A stretch of 64,000 nt of DNA, taken from Flavobacterium chungbukense (lineage in GTDB: Bacteria; Bacteroidota; Bacteroidia; Flavobacteriales; Flavobacteriaceae). Under the pieces are notes generated by a model. The model searched no databases and was not told where the DNA came from. It was given only the letters and a program-made list of their open reading frames with translations. Shown here piece after piece: positions 1 to 8,882 of the stretch; the stretch's first letter is position 1; every line of letters begins with the position of its first letter. The position numbers and the translations under genes were made by a program. The stretch is taken from contig NZ_JAJGZV010000011.1 of NCBI RefSeq assembly GCF_020805785.1, positions 79,152 through 143,151 on the forward strand. The letters run 5' to 3'.

Positions 1-731
1 GAACCTGAATAGGCATAATTTGCCACAACAACATTTTCATTAAAATAATTAGTAATAAACTGCCCCCACGATGCCCAGGGCTCCACGTCTTGGTCAGTAA
101 CCGTAGAGTCTCCTGCTAAATAAAGAACGGTTAAATTTTCTTTTTTTGTGATTTTAATACTTTGTACGGCTGTTTCGCCTAGAAATTCAAGTGTCAATTT
201 ATCATCCCAATCTAAGATGTCTTTTTCTCGGTCTTTAAGACTGACATTCAAATTTTCATCAATTTTAGGATTTCTGACATTAACATTAAAAACCTGTGTG
301 GCCGATTTTCCTTTTGCCACAATAATTTCGCTGGCCATTAATCTGCGGGATTCTGCTTTTATCGTAGTTTTGAGATCTTTTTGAGGATTTCCTAAAACTA
401 CTTCTATTTGATAATTTCCTTCGGGAAGTTTAACTGAAAAATAGACTGGTTTTTCAGCAGAAAAAGAATTTGGATTAAATTTTAGGCTTGATTCGGTGTT
501 GAAGTCAAATCCATATCCTGGATCAGATTTGTATTTTAATGAGTTTGTCACCAAAATTCCTTTTTTGATTTTTAAATCACTTCCAAACTGGAAGAGCAAT
601 GTCTTTTTTATACTGTCTTCAGAGGCCATTTTATTATCAAACGCATTTTTCGCTGCATTGTTTGAAAAAACAGTAAACGGCATCACGACAGAAAACAAGA
701 ATAAATACGAATATGTGAAAAATTTAGTCAA
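1..731 (-). CDS. Rhamnogalacturonan acetylesterase, CE12 type (partial, C-terminus outside window)
   Basis: Reading the minus strand leftwards gives an open frame that runs off the window. It encodes a probable signal peptide, an N-terminal beta-rich domain of about 130 residues, and then the SGNH hydrolase block I, seen as AGDSTVTDQ followed by EPWASWGQ, which is typical of CE12 rhamnogalacturonan acetylesterases. The Ser in GDST is the expected nucleophile; the catalytic Asp/His pair would lie beyond the edge. The enzyme should remove acetyl groups from the galacturonate of rhamnogalacturonan I before lyase attack, outside the cell or in the periplasm. The start is uncertain: a TTG at 731 gives the best signal peptide, while the first ATG is at 683. 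It is divergent from the pectin enzymes to its right, which supports the call. Confidence 0.82.
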   Translation of the reverse strand, partial: MTKFFTYSYLFLFSVVMPFTVFSNNAAKNAFDNKMASEDSIKKTLLFQFGSDLKIKKGILVTNSLKYKSDPGYGFDFNTESSLKFNPNSFSAEKPVYFSVKLPEGNYQIEVVLGNPQKDLKTTIKAESRRLMASEIIVAKGKSATQVFNVNVRNPKIDENLNVSLKDREKDILDWDDKLTLEFLGETAVQSIKITKKENLTVLYLAGDSTVTDQDVEPWASWGQFITNYFNENVVVANYAYSG

Positions 732-760
732 ATTTTTAAGATTTTAATTTATTTTATTTT

Positions 761-768
761 CAAATCTA
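761..768 (-). promoter_or_regulatory. Possible -7 promoter element for the CE12 gene
   Basis: On the minus strand this reads TAGATTTG, matching the Bacteroidota -7 consensus TAnnTTTG. It lies about 30 bp before the proposed TTG start. No clear -33 TTG is seen upstream, and the inverted repeat arm at 788-798 occupies that zone, so an activator may be required. This is inferred from sequence only. Confidence 0.35.
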
Positions 769-787
769 ATTGTTCTGTTTTTAGATA

Positions 788-864
788 GTATCCTGTACTA
801 TGATGTTAAAAAATAATGGAAAAAGTAAAATTATTATTGTCTGAGTCAGGTATGTACAGGATAC
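788..864. promoter_or_regulatory. 11-bp inverted repeat in the divergent pectin promoter region
   Basis: GTATCCTGTAC at 788-798 is repeated exactly, inverted, as GTACAGGATAC at 854-864, with 55 bp between the arms. The arms are too far apart and lack a T-run, so this is not a terminator. The place, between divergent pectin genes, suggests paired binding sites for a regulator acting on both genes. The regulator is not in the window as far as can be seen. Confidence 0.5.
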
Positions 865-976
865 GATGTGTTGAAAAAACAAAGAAATTGCATCAATATA
901 TTAATAGATTGAAAAAAAAATCAACAAATAATTCTGTTCTGTGTTTATTTTAAAAACATAATCTTTTCGCCATTTT

Positions 977-3900
977 ATGAAACCTAAAACGTCCCTTACA
1001 GCAGTATTTATCGGCATTTTATTTTTGATTTCGTTTATGATAAGCGGACAGGAAAAAACAGCCCGCAAAATTCATTACGCACCTGAGGGAAATAGTTTTG
1101 TATTAAAAAATGGTGGCAGAAAATTCAATAGGGCACTTTACGGCTCTAATACCGGATTTAGGGCAGAGGCGGGAGATCTGCCTGAGTTTGCACTCTACAT
1201 GCCTGGAATGGGAGGCAATCTGAAGCTGGGTTTAGTAAGCGGTAAAAATAGCAGATGGATTACTGAATCATCAAAAATTCAAACCACCTATGTTCAAGGA
1301 ACCATGCATTACGAAATTCAAGATGTTCTTCTGGGCAGCGGAAAACTGATTGTTGATGCTGTGGCTTTAAGAGAAAAAGAAGGTTTTATTATTAGAGTAT
1401 CAGGCAGCAATGTGCCAAAAGATTGCAGTCTTGTTTGGGTTTATGGTGGTGCGACAGGGAAAAAGTTCAGCCGTGACGGAGATATCGGAGCCGACCCCGA
1501 ATCGGTGTTTTATTTGAAACCTGAATATTGTATCAATAATAAGTATACTTTAGAAAAAGAGTCCTTTCTATTGAAATATGGTTCAGAAAGCAACAAACAA
1601 AAAGACGGTAATAATAAGAGTTTAACAGGTTATTTTCCTGATTCAGCTGTTCATTTGGCAAATGCCGAAAAACAAAACTCTCCTTTAGAATTATACAATT
1701 CCAATTCAGAATCACTAATGGTGGTTGCGGGAAAAGTCAAGAACTTTCAAAACGAAAATTATTGGTTTCTGACTCCTGAAAAAGTACAAAATCTTACTCA
1801 GAAACATATTGAGTCAATGTATAAAGAAGCTGTTCAGCAAACAGCGGTTTTGGCGAATAGAGTAAAGGTAGTTACGCCAGATCCTTACATCAATACCTTG
1901 GGAGTTGCACTTTCCATTGCTTCTGACGGAATTTGGGAAAGTCCAGCTTATCTTCATGGGGCAGTAGCATGGAGAATGCATCTTAATGCCTGGCGCGGTG
2001 CTTACACAGCTGATCCTTTAGGATGGCATGATCGTGCAAAATCTCATTTTAAGAGTTACAGCAACTCACAGGTTACAAGTCCTGAAAATGGCCCGGTGGT
2101 GTTTGATTCTGAAAAAAATCTTGCGAGACAGAAAGAAGAAATAGGAACATCCATGTTCAGCAGCGGTTACATCAGCAGAAACCCGAACAAAAATACTGTG
2201 GCGCATCATTATGATATGAATCTGGTTTTCATAGATCAGATGCTGCGTCATTTTAAATGGACGGGCGATACTGATTTTATGAAAGAAATGTGGACGATGC
2301 TTCAGAAGCATATTAACTGGGAAAAACGAAATTTCGATGCAGACGGGGATGGACTTTATGATGCATACGCTTCTATCTGGGCTAGCGATGCACTTCAATA
2401 CAGCGGTGGCGGCGTAATTCATTCTTCGGCTTATAATTATTATGCTAACAAAACAATTGCATCGGCAGCACAAAAAATACAGGAAGATGGGCTTCCATTT
2501 TCAAAAGAGGCAGACAAAATATTAAAGGCTTCCAATCAAAATTTATGGCTTCCGAAAAAAGGAATTTTTGCTGAATACAAGGATGCTTTAGGAAATAAGT
2601 TATTACATGAAACTCCTGGAATATGGAGTATTTATCATACGATTGACTCTGAAATGGTTACTCCTTTTGAAAGTTTTCAGATGCTGCATTATGTAGATAA
2701 AGAGATTCCCCGAATATCGATTCAAGCAGAAGGATTAGATAGAACTGACTTGTTTACAATAAGTACGACCAATTGGCAGCCTTATACCTGGTCTATAAAT
2801 AATGTGGCATTGGCCGAACAGCTGCACACGGCTCTGGCTTTCTGGCAGGGCGGACAGAGCGAAAAAGCGTATCATTTATGGGAAAGTGCCTTGATAGAAA
2901 GCATGTATCTAGGAGCTTCGCCCGGCGGTTTTGAACAGCTTTTGTATCAGGATGCAATGCGCGGCGAGTTGTATCGTGATTTTGCCGATCCAATCGGAAT
3001 GGCTTCAAGGACTCTGGTCGAAGGACTTTACGGAATTCAGCCCGATGCTTTAGCGGGAACTTTGACTATTTCTCCGGGTTTTCCTTCTCAATGGAATCAA
3101 GCCTCCATTGAAATTCCGGATATTTCCTTTTCTTTTAAAAGGGAAAATAGAAAAGACAGCTATAAAATCGAAAATCGTTTTCATTCCAAAATGAATTTAA
3201 AACTGCTTTTGGATGCGCCCTATGATAAAATCCAAAGTATCTTGATAAACGGTAAGATTGCTTCCTATACATTGATTTCGGAAAGCATCGGAAAACCAAA
3301 AATAAGCATTGAAGTGCCTTACAACGCTGTTTATGATGTGGCTGTAAACTGGGAAGGTTTTCCACTAGAAACAAAAAAACAAACACCCTTTTACACCAGC
3401 GGCCAGGATTTAAATATGCTGACTTTTAAAGCTGAAATTATTTCGGTTTATGACCCACAGTCGGTTTTAAGTGCTGTATCAAAAACTGAAAAAGAGCTTT
3501 ATGCAAAGGTTACAGGCGAAGGAAACAGCGTGTTTTTTATAAAACTGAAACAAGGCGAAATGTCTTGGTGGCATCCTGTCGAAGTTAATTTTAAACCAAA
3601 ATTAGAAGCTGTGGCAAAACTTACAGAAGCCAATACATTAGAAGTTTCCATTAAAAACAATACCGTAAAAAAGATTGATGGTTCTTTAGTTGTGAATAAT
3701 CAGGAAAAAGCCAGCCAGCCAATTAATTTTAATGTACTGGAAAATAAAAAAGTTCAAATGCCAGTTCGTGATTTAATGCCGGGAACTAACAGATTGGAAA
3801 TTAAAAATGGCAGTTCATCCATTGAAAACATGGAAATAATTAATTGGGATATTCCGTTTTCGGCTTCCCATAAACAAGAATCTATTGTGCTTTCCTCATA

Positions 3901-4594
3901 TTTTAATGCTAAAGTTACGGATGTTTTTAGCAATGAATATCTTTCGCCAAGACCGAAAACTGCGACATTACAGCTTCCCAAACAAGGAATTGGAAATTGG
4001 TGCTATCCAAATTTAGAGGTAAAAATCGACGACAGCGGACTTCGTGAAAAAGCAAAAAACAAAGAACAAATTACTTCTCCCGAAGGAATTGTATTTAAAA
4101 CGCCTTCTGCAGCAGACCAAAAAAATATTGTTTTCACTTCCATGTGGGATAATTATCCAGAAATTGTTACTATTCGGTTATCTGGAAAAGCATCGCATGT
4201 TTATTTTATGGTTGCAGGAATGACAAATCCAATGCAGAGCCGAATGACAAATGGCGAAATCACAGTAAATTACACAGACGGAACTTCTGAAATTTTAGCA
4301 CTCAAAAATCCACAAAACTGGTGGCCGATCGAACAGGATTATTTTATTGACGGACTAGCATTTACCACTGATGCTCAAAAACCACCAAGAGTTTATCTAA
4401 AATCGGGAGAAATTTCGAGAGATTTTAAAGATTTTAAACCCATAAAAGGTTTTACGAATTACGGTGTTGATGGAGGAGCAGGAACCATTTTGGACCTTCC
4501 GTTAAATAAAAATAAAGCCCTTAAAAACCTGACCCTAAAAGCAATTGCAAATGATGTTGTAATTGGTTTGATGGGAGTGACTTTAATTAGATAA
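977..4594 (+). CDS. DUF4450 family protein, probable secreted six-hairpin glycosidase
   Basis: A 1205-residue exported protein with a signal peptide ending near residue 24. I recognise it as a DUF4450 protein, a family found in pectin loci of Bacteroidota. The middle (about residues 300-720) has the look of an (alpha/alpha)6 barrel glycosidase: repeated helical Trp-rich stretches, a GASPGGFEQ segment near residue 645, and a beta-sandwich-like tail after IQPDALAGTLTISPGFP, as in GH78 and related clans. The last 400 residues appear to be further beta domains. No proven activity is known to me; a rhamnosidase or other side-chain activity on rhamnogalacturonan is an inference from context. It is the first gene of the plus-strand pectin run and is 90 bp from the next. 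Confidence 0.75.
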   Translation: MKPKTSLTAVFIGILFLISFMISGQEKTARKIHYAPEGNSFVLKNGGRKFNRALYGSNTGFRAEAGDLPEFALYMPGMGGNLKLGLVSGKNSRWITESSKIQTTYVQGTMHYEIQDVLLGSGKLIVDAVALREKEGFIIRVSGSNVPKDCSLVWVYGGATGKKFSRDGDIGADPESVFYLKPEYCINNKYTLEKESFLLKYGSESNKQKDGNNKSLTGYFPDSAVHLANAEKQNSPLELYNSNSESLMVVAGKVKNFQNENYWFLTPEKVQNLTQKHIESMYKEAVQQTAVLANRVKVVTPDPYINTLGVALSIASDGIWESPAYLHGAVAWRMHLNAWRGAYTADPLGWHDRAKSHFKSYSNSQVTSPENGPVVFDSEKNLARQKEEIGTSMFSSGYISRNPNKNTVAHHYDMNLVFIDQMLRHFKWTGDTDFMKEMWTMLQKHINWEKRNFDADGDGLYDAYASIWASDALQYSGGGVIHSSAYNYYANKTIASAAQKIQEDGLPFSKEADKILKASNQNLWLPKKGIFAEYKDALGNKLLHETPGIWSIYHTIDSEMVTPFESFQMLHYVDKEIPRISIQAEGLDRTDLFTISTTNWQPYTWSINNVALAEQLHTALAFWQGGQSEKAYHLWESALIESMYLGASPGGFEQLLYQDAMRGELYRDFADPIGMASRTLVEGLYGIQPDALAGTLTISPGFPSQWNQASIEIPDISFSFKRENRKDSYKIENRFHSKMNLKLLLDAPYDKIQSILINGKIASYTLISESIGKPKISIEVPYNAVYDVAVNWEGFPLETKKQTPFYTSGQDLNMLTFKAEIISVYDPQSVLSAVSKTEKELYAKVTGEGNSVFFIKLKQGEMSWWHPVEVNFKPKLEAVAKLTEANTLEVSIKNNTVKKIDGSLVVNNQEKASQPINFNVLENKKVQMPVRDLMPGTNRLEIKNGSSSIENMEIINWDIPFSASHKQESIVLSSYFNAKVTDVFSNEYLSPRPKTATLQLPKQGIGNWCYPNLEVKIDDSGLREKAKNKEQITSPEGIVFKTPSAADQKNIVFTSMWDNYPEIVTIRLSGKASHVYFMVAGMTNPMQSRMTNGEITVNYTDGTSEILALKNPQNWWPIEQDYFIDGLAFTTDAQKPPRVYLKSGEISRDFKDFKPIKGFTNYGVDGGAGTILDLPLNKNKALKNLTLKAIANDVVIGLMGVTLIR

Positions 4595-4684
4595 TATGTT
4601 AATTTGATAATTTAGATAATTTGCTGGATGCCAAACTTTTACAAAGTTATTGAAACCTGAAACCTGAAACAAAAAAATAACCCA

Positions 4685-6811
4685 ATGAAAAAATATCAAT
4701 TAATTATCGCTGCCTTATTTTCGATTTCGCTGTCGGCACAGGAGAAAATAGACCGCAAAGCCTTGGTCACACGACATAATGTTCAAATTACGGCAATCGA
4801 TACGCTGGCTTCTTTGACAGTCGGGAATGGTGCTTTTGCCTTTACTGTAGATGCAACTGGACTTCAGACTTTTCCAAAAACGTATCAAAATGGCATTCCG
4901 TTAGGAACTCAGTCAGAATGGGGCTGGGACAGTTATAAGAATATAAACGGCTACAAATTTTCAGAGACTTTAAGAGATTACAAACAGTACGGAAGAGACA
5001 TTTCCTACACCGTTCAGATTAAAGAACCAGCAAGAAGAGTGGAGGCGGTGAACTGGTTCAGGCAGAATCCGCATTTACTGCAATTGGGAAATTTAGGTTT
5101 TGAAATCACTAAAAAAGACGGAAGCATGATACTGCCAAGCGATCTTAAGGCGATTTCCCAGAAATTGAATTTATGGACGGGCGAAATTGAAAGTTATTTT
5201 GAAGTTGAAGGAACTCCGGTAACCGTTTATACAGTTTCACATCAGGAAAGAGATGAAATCGGAGTAAAAGTTAAATCGGATTTATTGAAAGAAAAACGAT
5301 TGAAAATCAGTTTAAGAATTCCTTTTCCGACAGGAGAGTGGGCTGATATGGGGACGAAATGGGAAGGGAACCAGGATTACAAAAGCACTATGATAGAAAA
5401 ATCTAAAACGCAGGCGGTTGTAAAGCATGTTATGGACAGCATATCGTACAATGTGAATTTAAACTGGAAAGGAAATGCCCAGATTAGGAAAACAGGAGAA
5501 CATTATTTTGTTTTAGAACCCTCAAATACAGATATACTAGAATTAAGCTGTTTGTTCGCTTTAGCGGAAAAAGCAGTTTCAAATTCTTCTTTTTCGGCTA
5601 TAGAAAACAGTAGCAGCAAAGGCTGGGAAAAGTTTTGGAAAAGCGGTGCCGCAGTTGATTTTTCTAGAAGTACAGATCCTCGTGCCAACGAATTGGAGCG
5701 CAGGGTAATTCTGTCGCAGTATCTAACCAAAGTGCAGTGTACGGGAAAAGTGCCTCCGCAGGAAACTGGTTTAACCTACAACAGCTGGTATGGAAAACCG
5801 CATTTGGAAATGCATTGGTGGCACGGAGTTCATTTTGCGCTTTGGAACAGAGCAGATTTATTAGAAAAAAGCCTTCCGTGGTATCAAAAAGTTTTTGATA
5901 AAGCAAAAAATATTGCCAAAAGACAAGGTTTTGAAGGGGCAAGATGGCAGAAAATGACCGATCCTGACGGCAATGAAAGTCCGTCATCTGTAGGATCATT
6001 TCTGATTTGGCAGCAGCCTCATTTTATTACTTATGCTGAATTAATATACCGTAGTAAACCCGAAAAAGCAACTTTAGATTTATACAGCGAAAGAGTTTTT
6101 GCAACCGCAGATTTTATGGCTTCGTTTGCTGATTATGATGCTAAAAAAGACCGTTACGTTTTAGGGCCGGGCGTTATTCCAGCGCAGGAACGTTTTAAGG
6201 CTATGGTAACTTTTAATCCTACTTACGAGCTGGCGTATTGGAATTGGGCTTTGAAAACGGCTATTGCATGGAAGAAAAAATTAAACCAAAAAGTTCCTGA
6301 AAAATGGGAAACGGTTTTAGCTAAATTATCTCCTCTGCCAGTTTCAGATCAGGTTTATCTCGCCACAGAAAGCGCAACGGATTCTTATACCAATCCAGAA
6401 TTTAAAACCGATCATCCTTCCGTTTTAGGCACTTTCGGAATGCTTCCTGAGACTTCTTTGCTAGATAAGAAAATCATGAAAAATACTTTTGATCTGGTTT
6501 GGAATACCTGGTCATGGGATAAAACCTGGGGCTGGGATTTCCCTATGACGGCTATGTCTGCCGCTCGTCTGCAGATGCCAGAAAAAGCAATTGATGCTTT
6601 GTTTATGAATGTGACTACGAATACCTATTTGAAAAACGGACATAATTATCAGGCAGAACGATTAACACTTTATCTTCCTGGGAATGGAGGACTGCTGACC
6701 GCAATAGCCATGATGTGCGGGGGCTGGGACGGAACAGATGAAGAAAATCCAGGTTTCCCGAAAGATGGAACATGGAAGGTAAAAAGCGAGGGATTTAAGA
6801 AGTTTTTTTAA
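4685..6811 (+). CDS. Exported six-hairpin glycosidase-like protein (GH65-like architecture)
   Basis: A 708-residue protein with a signal peptide (cleavage near residue 19, after SLSA). The N-terminal 250 residues look like a beta-sandwich opening with SLTVGNGAFAFTVD, much like GH65/GH95-type enzymes, and the rest like an (alpha/alpha)6 barrel. The segment PHLEMHWWHG near residue 375 resembles the region carrying the catalytic acid in clan GH-L enzymes, and a second Trp-rich block, TWGWDFPMTA, lies near residue 615. I cannot assign a CAZy family or substrate. Its place between the DUF4450 gene and a PL11 lyase points to pectin side chains or backbone oligosaccharides. A pure hypothetical label would also be fair. 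Confidence 0.65.
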   Translation: MKKYQLIIAALFSISLSAQEKIDRKALVTRHNVQITAIDTLASLTVGNGAFAFTVDATGLQTFPKTYQNGIPLGTQSEWGWDSYKNINGYKFSETLRDYKQYGRDISYTVQIKEPARRVEAVNWFRQNPHLLQLGNLGFEITKKDGSMILPSDLKAISQKLNLWTGEIESYFEVEGTPVTVYTVSHQERDEIGVKVKSDLLKEKRLKISLRIPFPTGEWADMGTKWEGNQDYKSTMIEKSKTQAVVKHVMDSISYNVNLNWKGNAQIRKTGEHYFVLEPSNTDILELSCLFALAEKAVSNSSFSAIENSSSKGWEKFWKSGAAVDFSRSTDPRANELERRVILSQYLTKVQCTGKVPPQETGLTYNSWYGKPHLEMHWWHGVHFALWNRADLLEKSLPWYQKVFDKAKNIAKRQGFEGARWQKMTDPDGNESPSSVGSFLIWQQPHFITYAELIYRSKPEKATLDLYSERVFATADFMASFADYDAKKDRYVLGPGVIPAQERFKAMVTFNPTYELAYWNWALKTAIAWKKKLNQKVPEKWETVLAKLSPLPVSDQVYLATESATDSYTNPEFKTDHPSVLGTFGMLPETSLLDKKIMKNTFDLVWNTWSWDKTWGWDFPMTAMSAARLQMPEKAIDALFMNVTTNTYLKNGHNYQAERLTLYLPGNGGLLTAIAMMCGGWDGTDEENPGFPKDGTWKVKSEGFKKFF

Positions 6812-6817
6812 AAAATT

Positions 6818-6849
6818 CTAAGTTGCTGAGATTCTAATATTCTAAGTTT
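6818..6849 (+). repeat. CTRAGNNN octamer array, copy A
   Basis: Four 8-bp units in phase: CTAAGTTG, CTGAGATT, CTAATATT, CTAAGTTT. The same four-unit pattern recurs at 33626-33657 and, inverted, at 33724-33752. It starts 7 bases after the stop codon of the upstream gene. Function unknown. Confidence 0.55.
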
Positions 6850-6869
6850 TTTTAAGTTGAAAAAATAGA

Positions 6870-6943
6870 TAATCTCGCAAAGACGCAGAATCGCGAAGTT
6901 TAGCTTTTAATTTTCTTTGCGTCTTCGCGACTTTGCGAGATTA
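6870..6943. repeat. Long imperfect intergenic hairpin before the PL11 gene
   Basis: Outer arms TAATCTCGCAAAG (6870-6882) and CTTTGCGAGATTA (6931-6943) are exact complements. Inside, CGCGAAG (6892-6898) can pair with 6923-6929, or GACGCA (6882-6887) with 6918-6923, but not both in one nested fold. It ends 31 bp before the PL11 start. It has no T-run, so termination is unlikely; it resembles a dispersed palindromic element. Confidence 0.5.
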
Positions 6944-6974
6944 AAAACAACAAATTAAAATCTTTAAAAACAAT

Positions 6975-8831
6975 ATGAAAAATAGTAAGTACTTTGTAAT
7001 AATAATGTTTTTTTTAGGTCTAAATGTTTTTGCACAAAGGCAAATGGAAAAACTCGATCGAGGCATTGTTGCTGTAAAAAACAATGGTCAGTTTTTTATT
7101 GGATGGCGTGTTTTGGGAACTGATCCAGACGATTTGGCTTTTAATTTATATCGTAAAAGCGGTACTAAAAAAGCAGTGAAATTAAATGATAAACCAATTT
7201 CTGGCGCAACAAACTTTGCAGATACAAAAGCGAATGTTCAACAAGAAAATACTTGGTTTGTAAAAACGGTTTTAAAAGGAAAAGAATCTGATGAAAAAGG
7301 AAGTTTTACGATTCCGGCTTCAAGTCCTGACAAAGATTATTTGTCAATTGCATTAAAGCAAATTGATGGTTATACTGCAAATGATCTTTCGGTTGGCGAT
7401 TTGGATGGAGATGGAAAGTACGATCTTGTGGTGCATATGACTGGAAAAGGTCATGACAATTCACATACAGGAATTACAGATCCTCCTATTTTTCAGGCTT
7501 ATACTTTGGAAGGAAAATTTTTGTGGGAAATTAATTTAGGAAAGAACATTCGTGAAGGGGCGCATTATACACAGTTTATGGTGTATGATTTGGATGGTGA
7601 CGGAATTTCAGAATTTGTCTGTAAAACAGCAGACGGAACCAGAGACAGTCAAAATAATGTTGTAGGAGATGCATCAAAAGACTGGGTTGATCGAGATCCT
7701 AATTCAGCAGCTTTCGGAAAAATTTTAAAAGGCCCTGAATATCTTTCCGTTTTTAATGGAAAAACAGGAAGACTGATAGCAACAGTCGATTATATTGCTG
7801 AAAGAGGTGATTTAGCTGGCTGGGGAGGACATGGCGGAAGCGGCGGAAATGATACTAAAGGAAATCGTATGGATCGTTTTTTGGCTTGTGTTGCTTATCT
7901 CGACGGAATTCATCCAAGCGTTGTGATGTGTCGTGGATATTATGGAAGGACAGTTTTGGCAGCATGGGATTTTAAAGATCAAAAACTAACTTCAAGATGG
8001 GTTTTTGATAGTAAAAATTCTGAAAATCCATATTCGGGAATGGGAAATCATAATCTTACAGTTACTGATGTGGATAATGACGGAAAAGATGAAATTATTT
8101 ATGGTTCAATGTGTGTTGATGACAACGGCAAAGGTTTGTATACAACGGGTTTCAGACATGGGGATGCTATTCATGTTTCAGATTTTGATCCGGATCTTCC
8201 AGGTCTAGAAGTTTTTGGAATTCATGAAATTGAAAATGGAACTAAAGGGCCTGGGGTTGCTGTTTTTGCCGCTGCAGATGGAAAAGTTTTGTTTACCGAT
8301 TCTCCAAATGAAGATGTCGGAAGAGGAGTGGCAGACAATATTGATCCGACGAGAAAAGGTGCTCAATGCTGGTGGCTCGGTTCTCCTAATTTATATGATA
8401 TGAAAGGCAATGTGGTAGGAAAGGCACCAAGTTCGGCTAATTTCTTGATATACTGGGATGGAGATGCATCACGTGAACTCCTGAATTCAAATTATATTGA
8501 CAAATATCAAAAAGGCCGTTTGTTTACAGCAACTGGAGCAGTTTCTAACAATGGCACGAAATCCACTCCAGCTCTTTCAGCAGATATTCTGGGCGATTGG
8601 CGGGAGGAATTGATTTTAAGATCGGAAGATAATAAAGAGCTACGGATTTATTCTACTACTATTCCGACCGAGATCAGACAATATACGCTCATGCACGATC
8701 CCCAGTACAGATTGAGCATTGCGTGGCAGAATGTTGGTTATAATCAGCCACCGCATACCAGCTTTTATATGGGAACAGAGATGAAGCCTGCACCCAAACC
8801 AGATATTATCCTTGTTCCGGCTAAGAAATAA
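6975..8831 (+). CDS. Rhamnogalacturonan endolyase, PL11 family
   Basis: A 618-residue exported enzyme (signal peptide about residues 1-20) matching PL11 rhamnogalacturonan lyases such as the YesW/YesX group. These cut the alternating rhamnose-galacturonate backbone by beta-elimination. The N-terminal 100 residues form the usual small beta domain (GIVAVKNNGQFFIGWRVLG), followed by the beta-propeller. Calcium-binding Asp-rich loops typical of the family are visible: DLDGDGKYD near residue 142, DLDGDGIS near 205 and DVDNDGKDE near 365. Length is normal for the family. It sits between the six-hairpin gene and the GH28 gene, probably co-transcribed with GH28 (51 bp apart). Confidence 0.92.
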   Translation: MKNSKYFVIIMFFLGLNVFAQRQMEKLDRGIVAVKNNGQFFIGWRVLGTDPDDLAFNLYRKSGTKKAVKLNDKPISGATNFADTKANVQQENTWFVKTVLKGKESDEKGSFTIPASSPDKDYLSIALKQIDGYTANDLSVGDLDGDGKYDLVVHMTGKGHDNSHTGITDPPIFQAYTLEGKFLWEINLGKNIREGAHYTQFMVYDLDGDGISEFVCKTADGTRDSQNNVVGDASKDWVDRDPNSAAFGKILKGPEYLSVFNGKTGRLIATVDYIAERGDLAGWGGHGGSGGNDTKGNRMDRFLACVAYLDGIHPSVVMCRGYYGRTVLAAWDFKDQKLTSRWVFDSKNSENPYSGMGNHNLTVTDVDNDGKDEIIYGSMCVDDNGKGLYTTGFRHGDAIHVSDFDPDLPGLEVFGIHEIENGTKGPGVAVFAAADGKVLFTDSPNEDVGRGVADNIDPTRKGAQCWWLGSPNLYDMKGNVVGKAPSSANFLIYWDGDASRELLNSNYIDKYQKGRLFTATGAVSNNGTKSTPALSADILGDWREELILRSEDNKELRIYSTTIPTEIRQYTLMHDPQYRLSIAWQNVGYNQPPHTSFYMGTEMKPAPKPDIILVPAKK

Positions 8832-8882
8832 TTTAAATGCATTCGCAGAAGAATATCCTAAGAAGATTAAATCCATTCAATC

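Noticed and set aside
148..747. Two plus-strand ORFs of 78 and 83 residues
   Set aside because: They lie antisense to the CE12 esterase frame, which has clear family motifs.
788..864. Terminator hairpin
   Set aside because: The arms are 55 bp apart, between divergent genes, with no T-run.
2066..2473. 135-residue minus-strand ORF
   Set aside because: Antisense shadow inside the DUF4450 gene, with no start signal and a Cys/His-rich composition typical of reverse frames.
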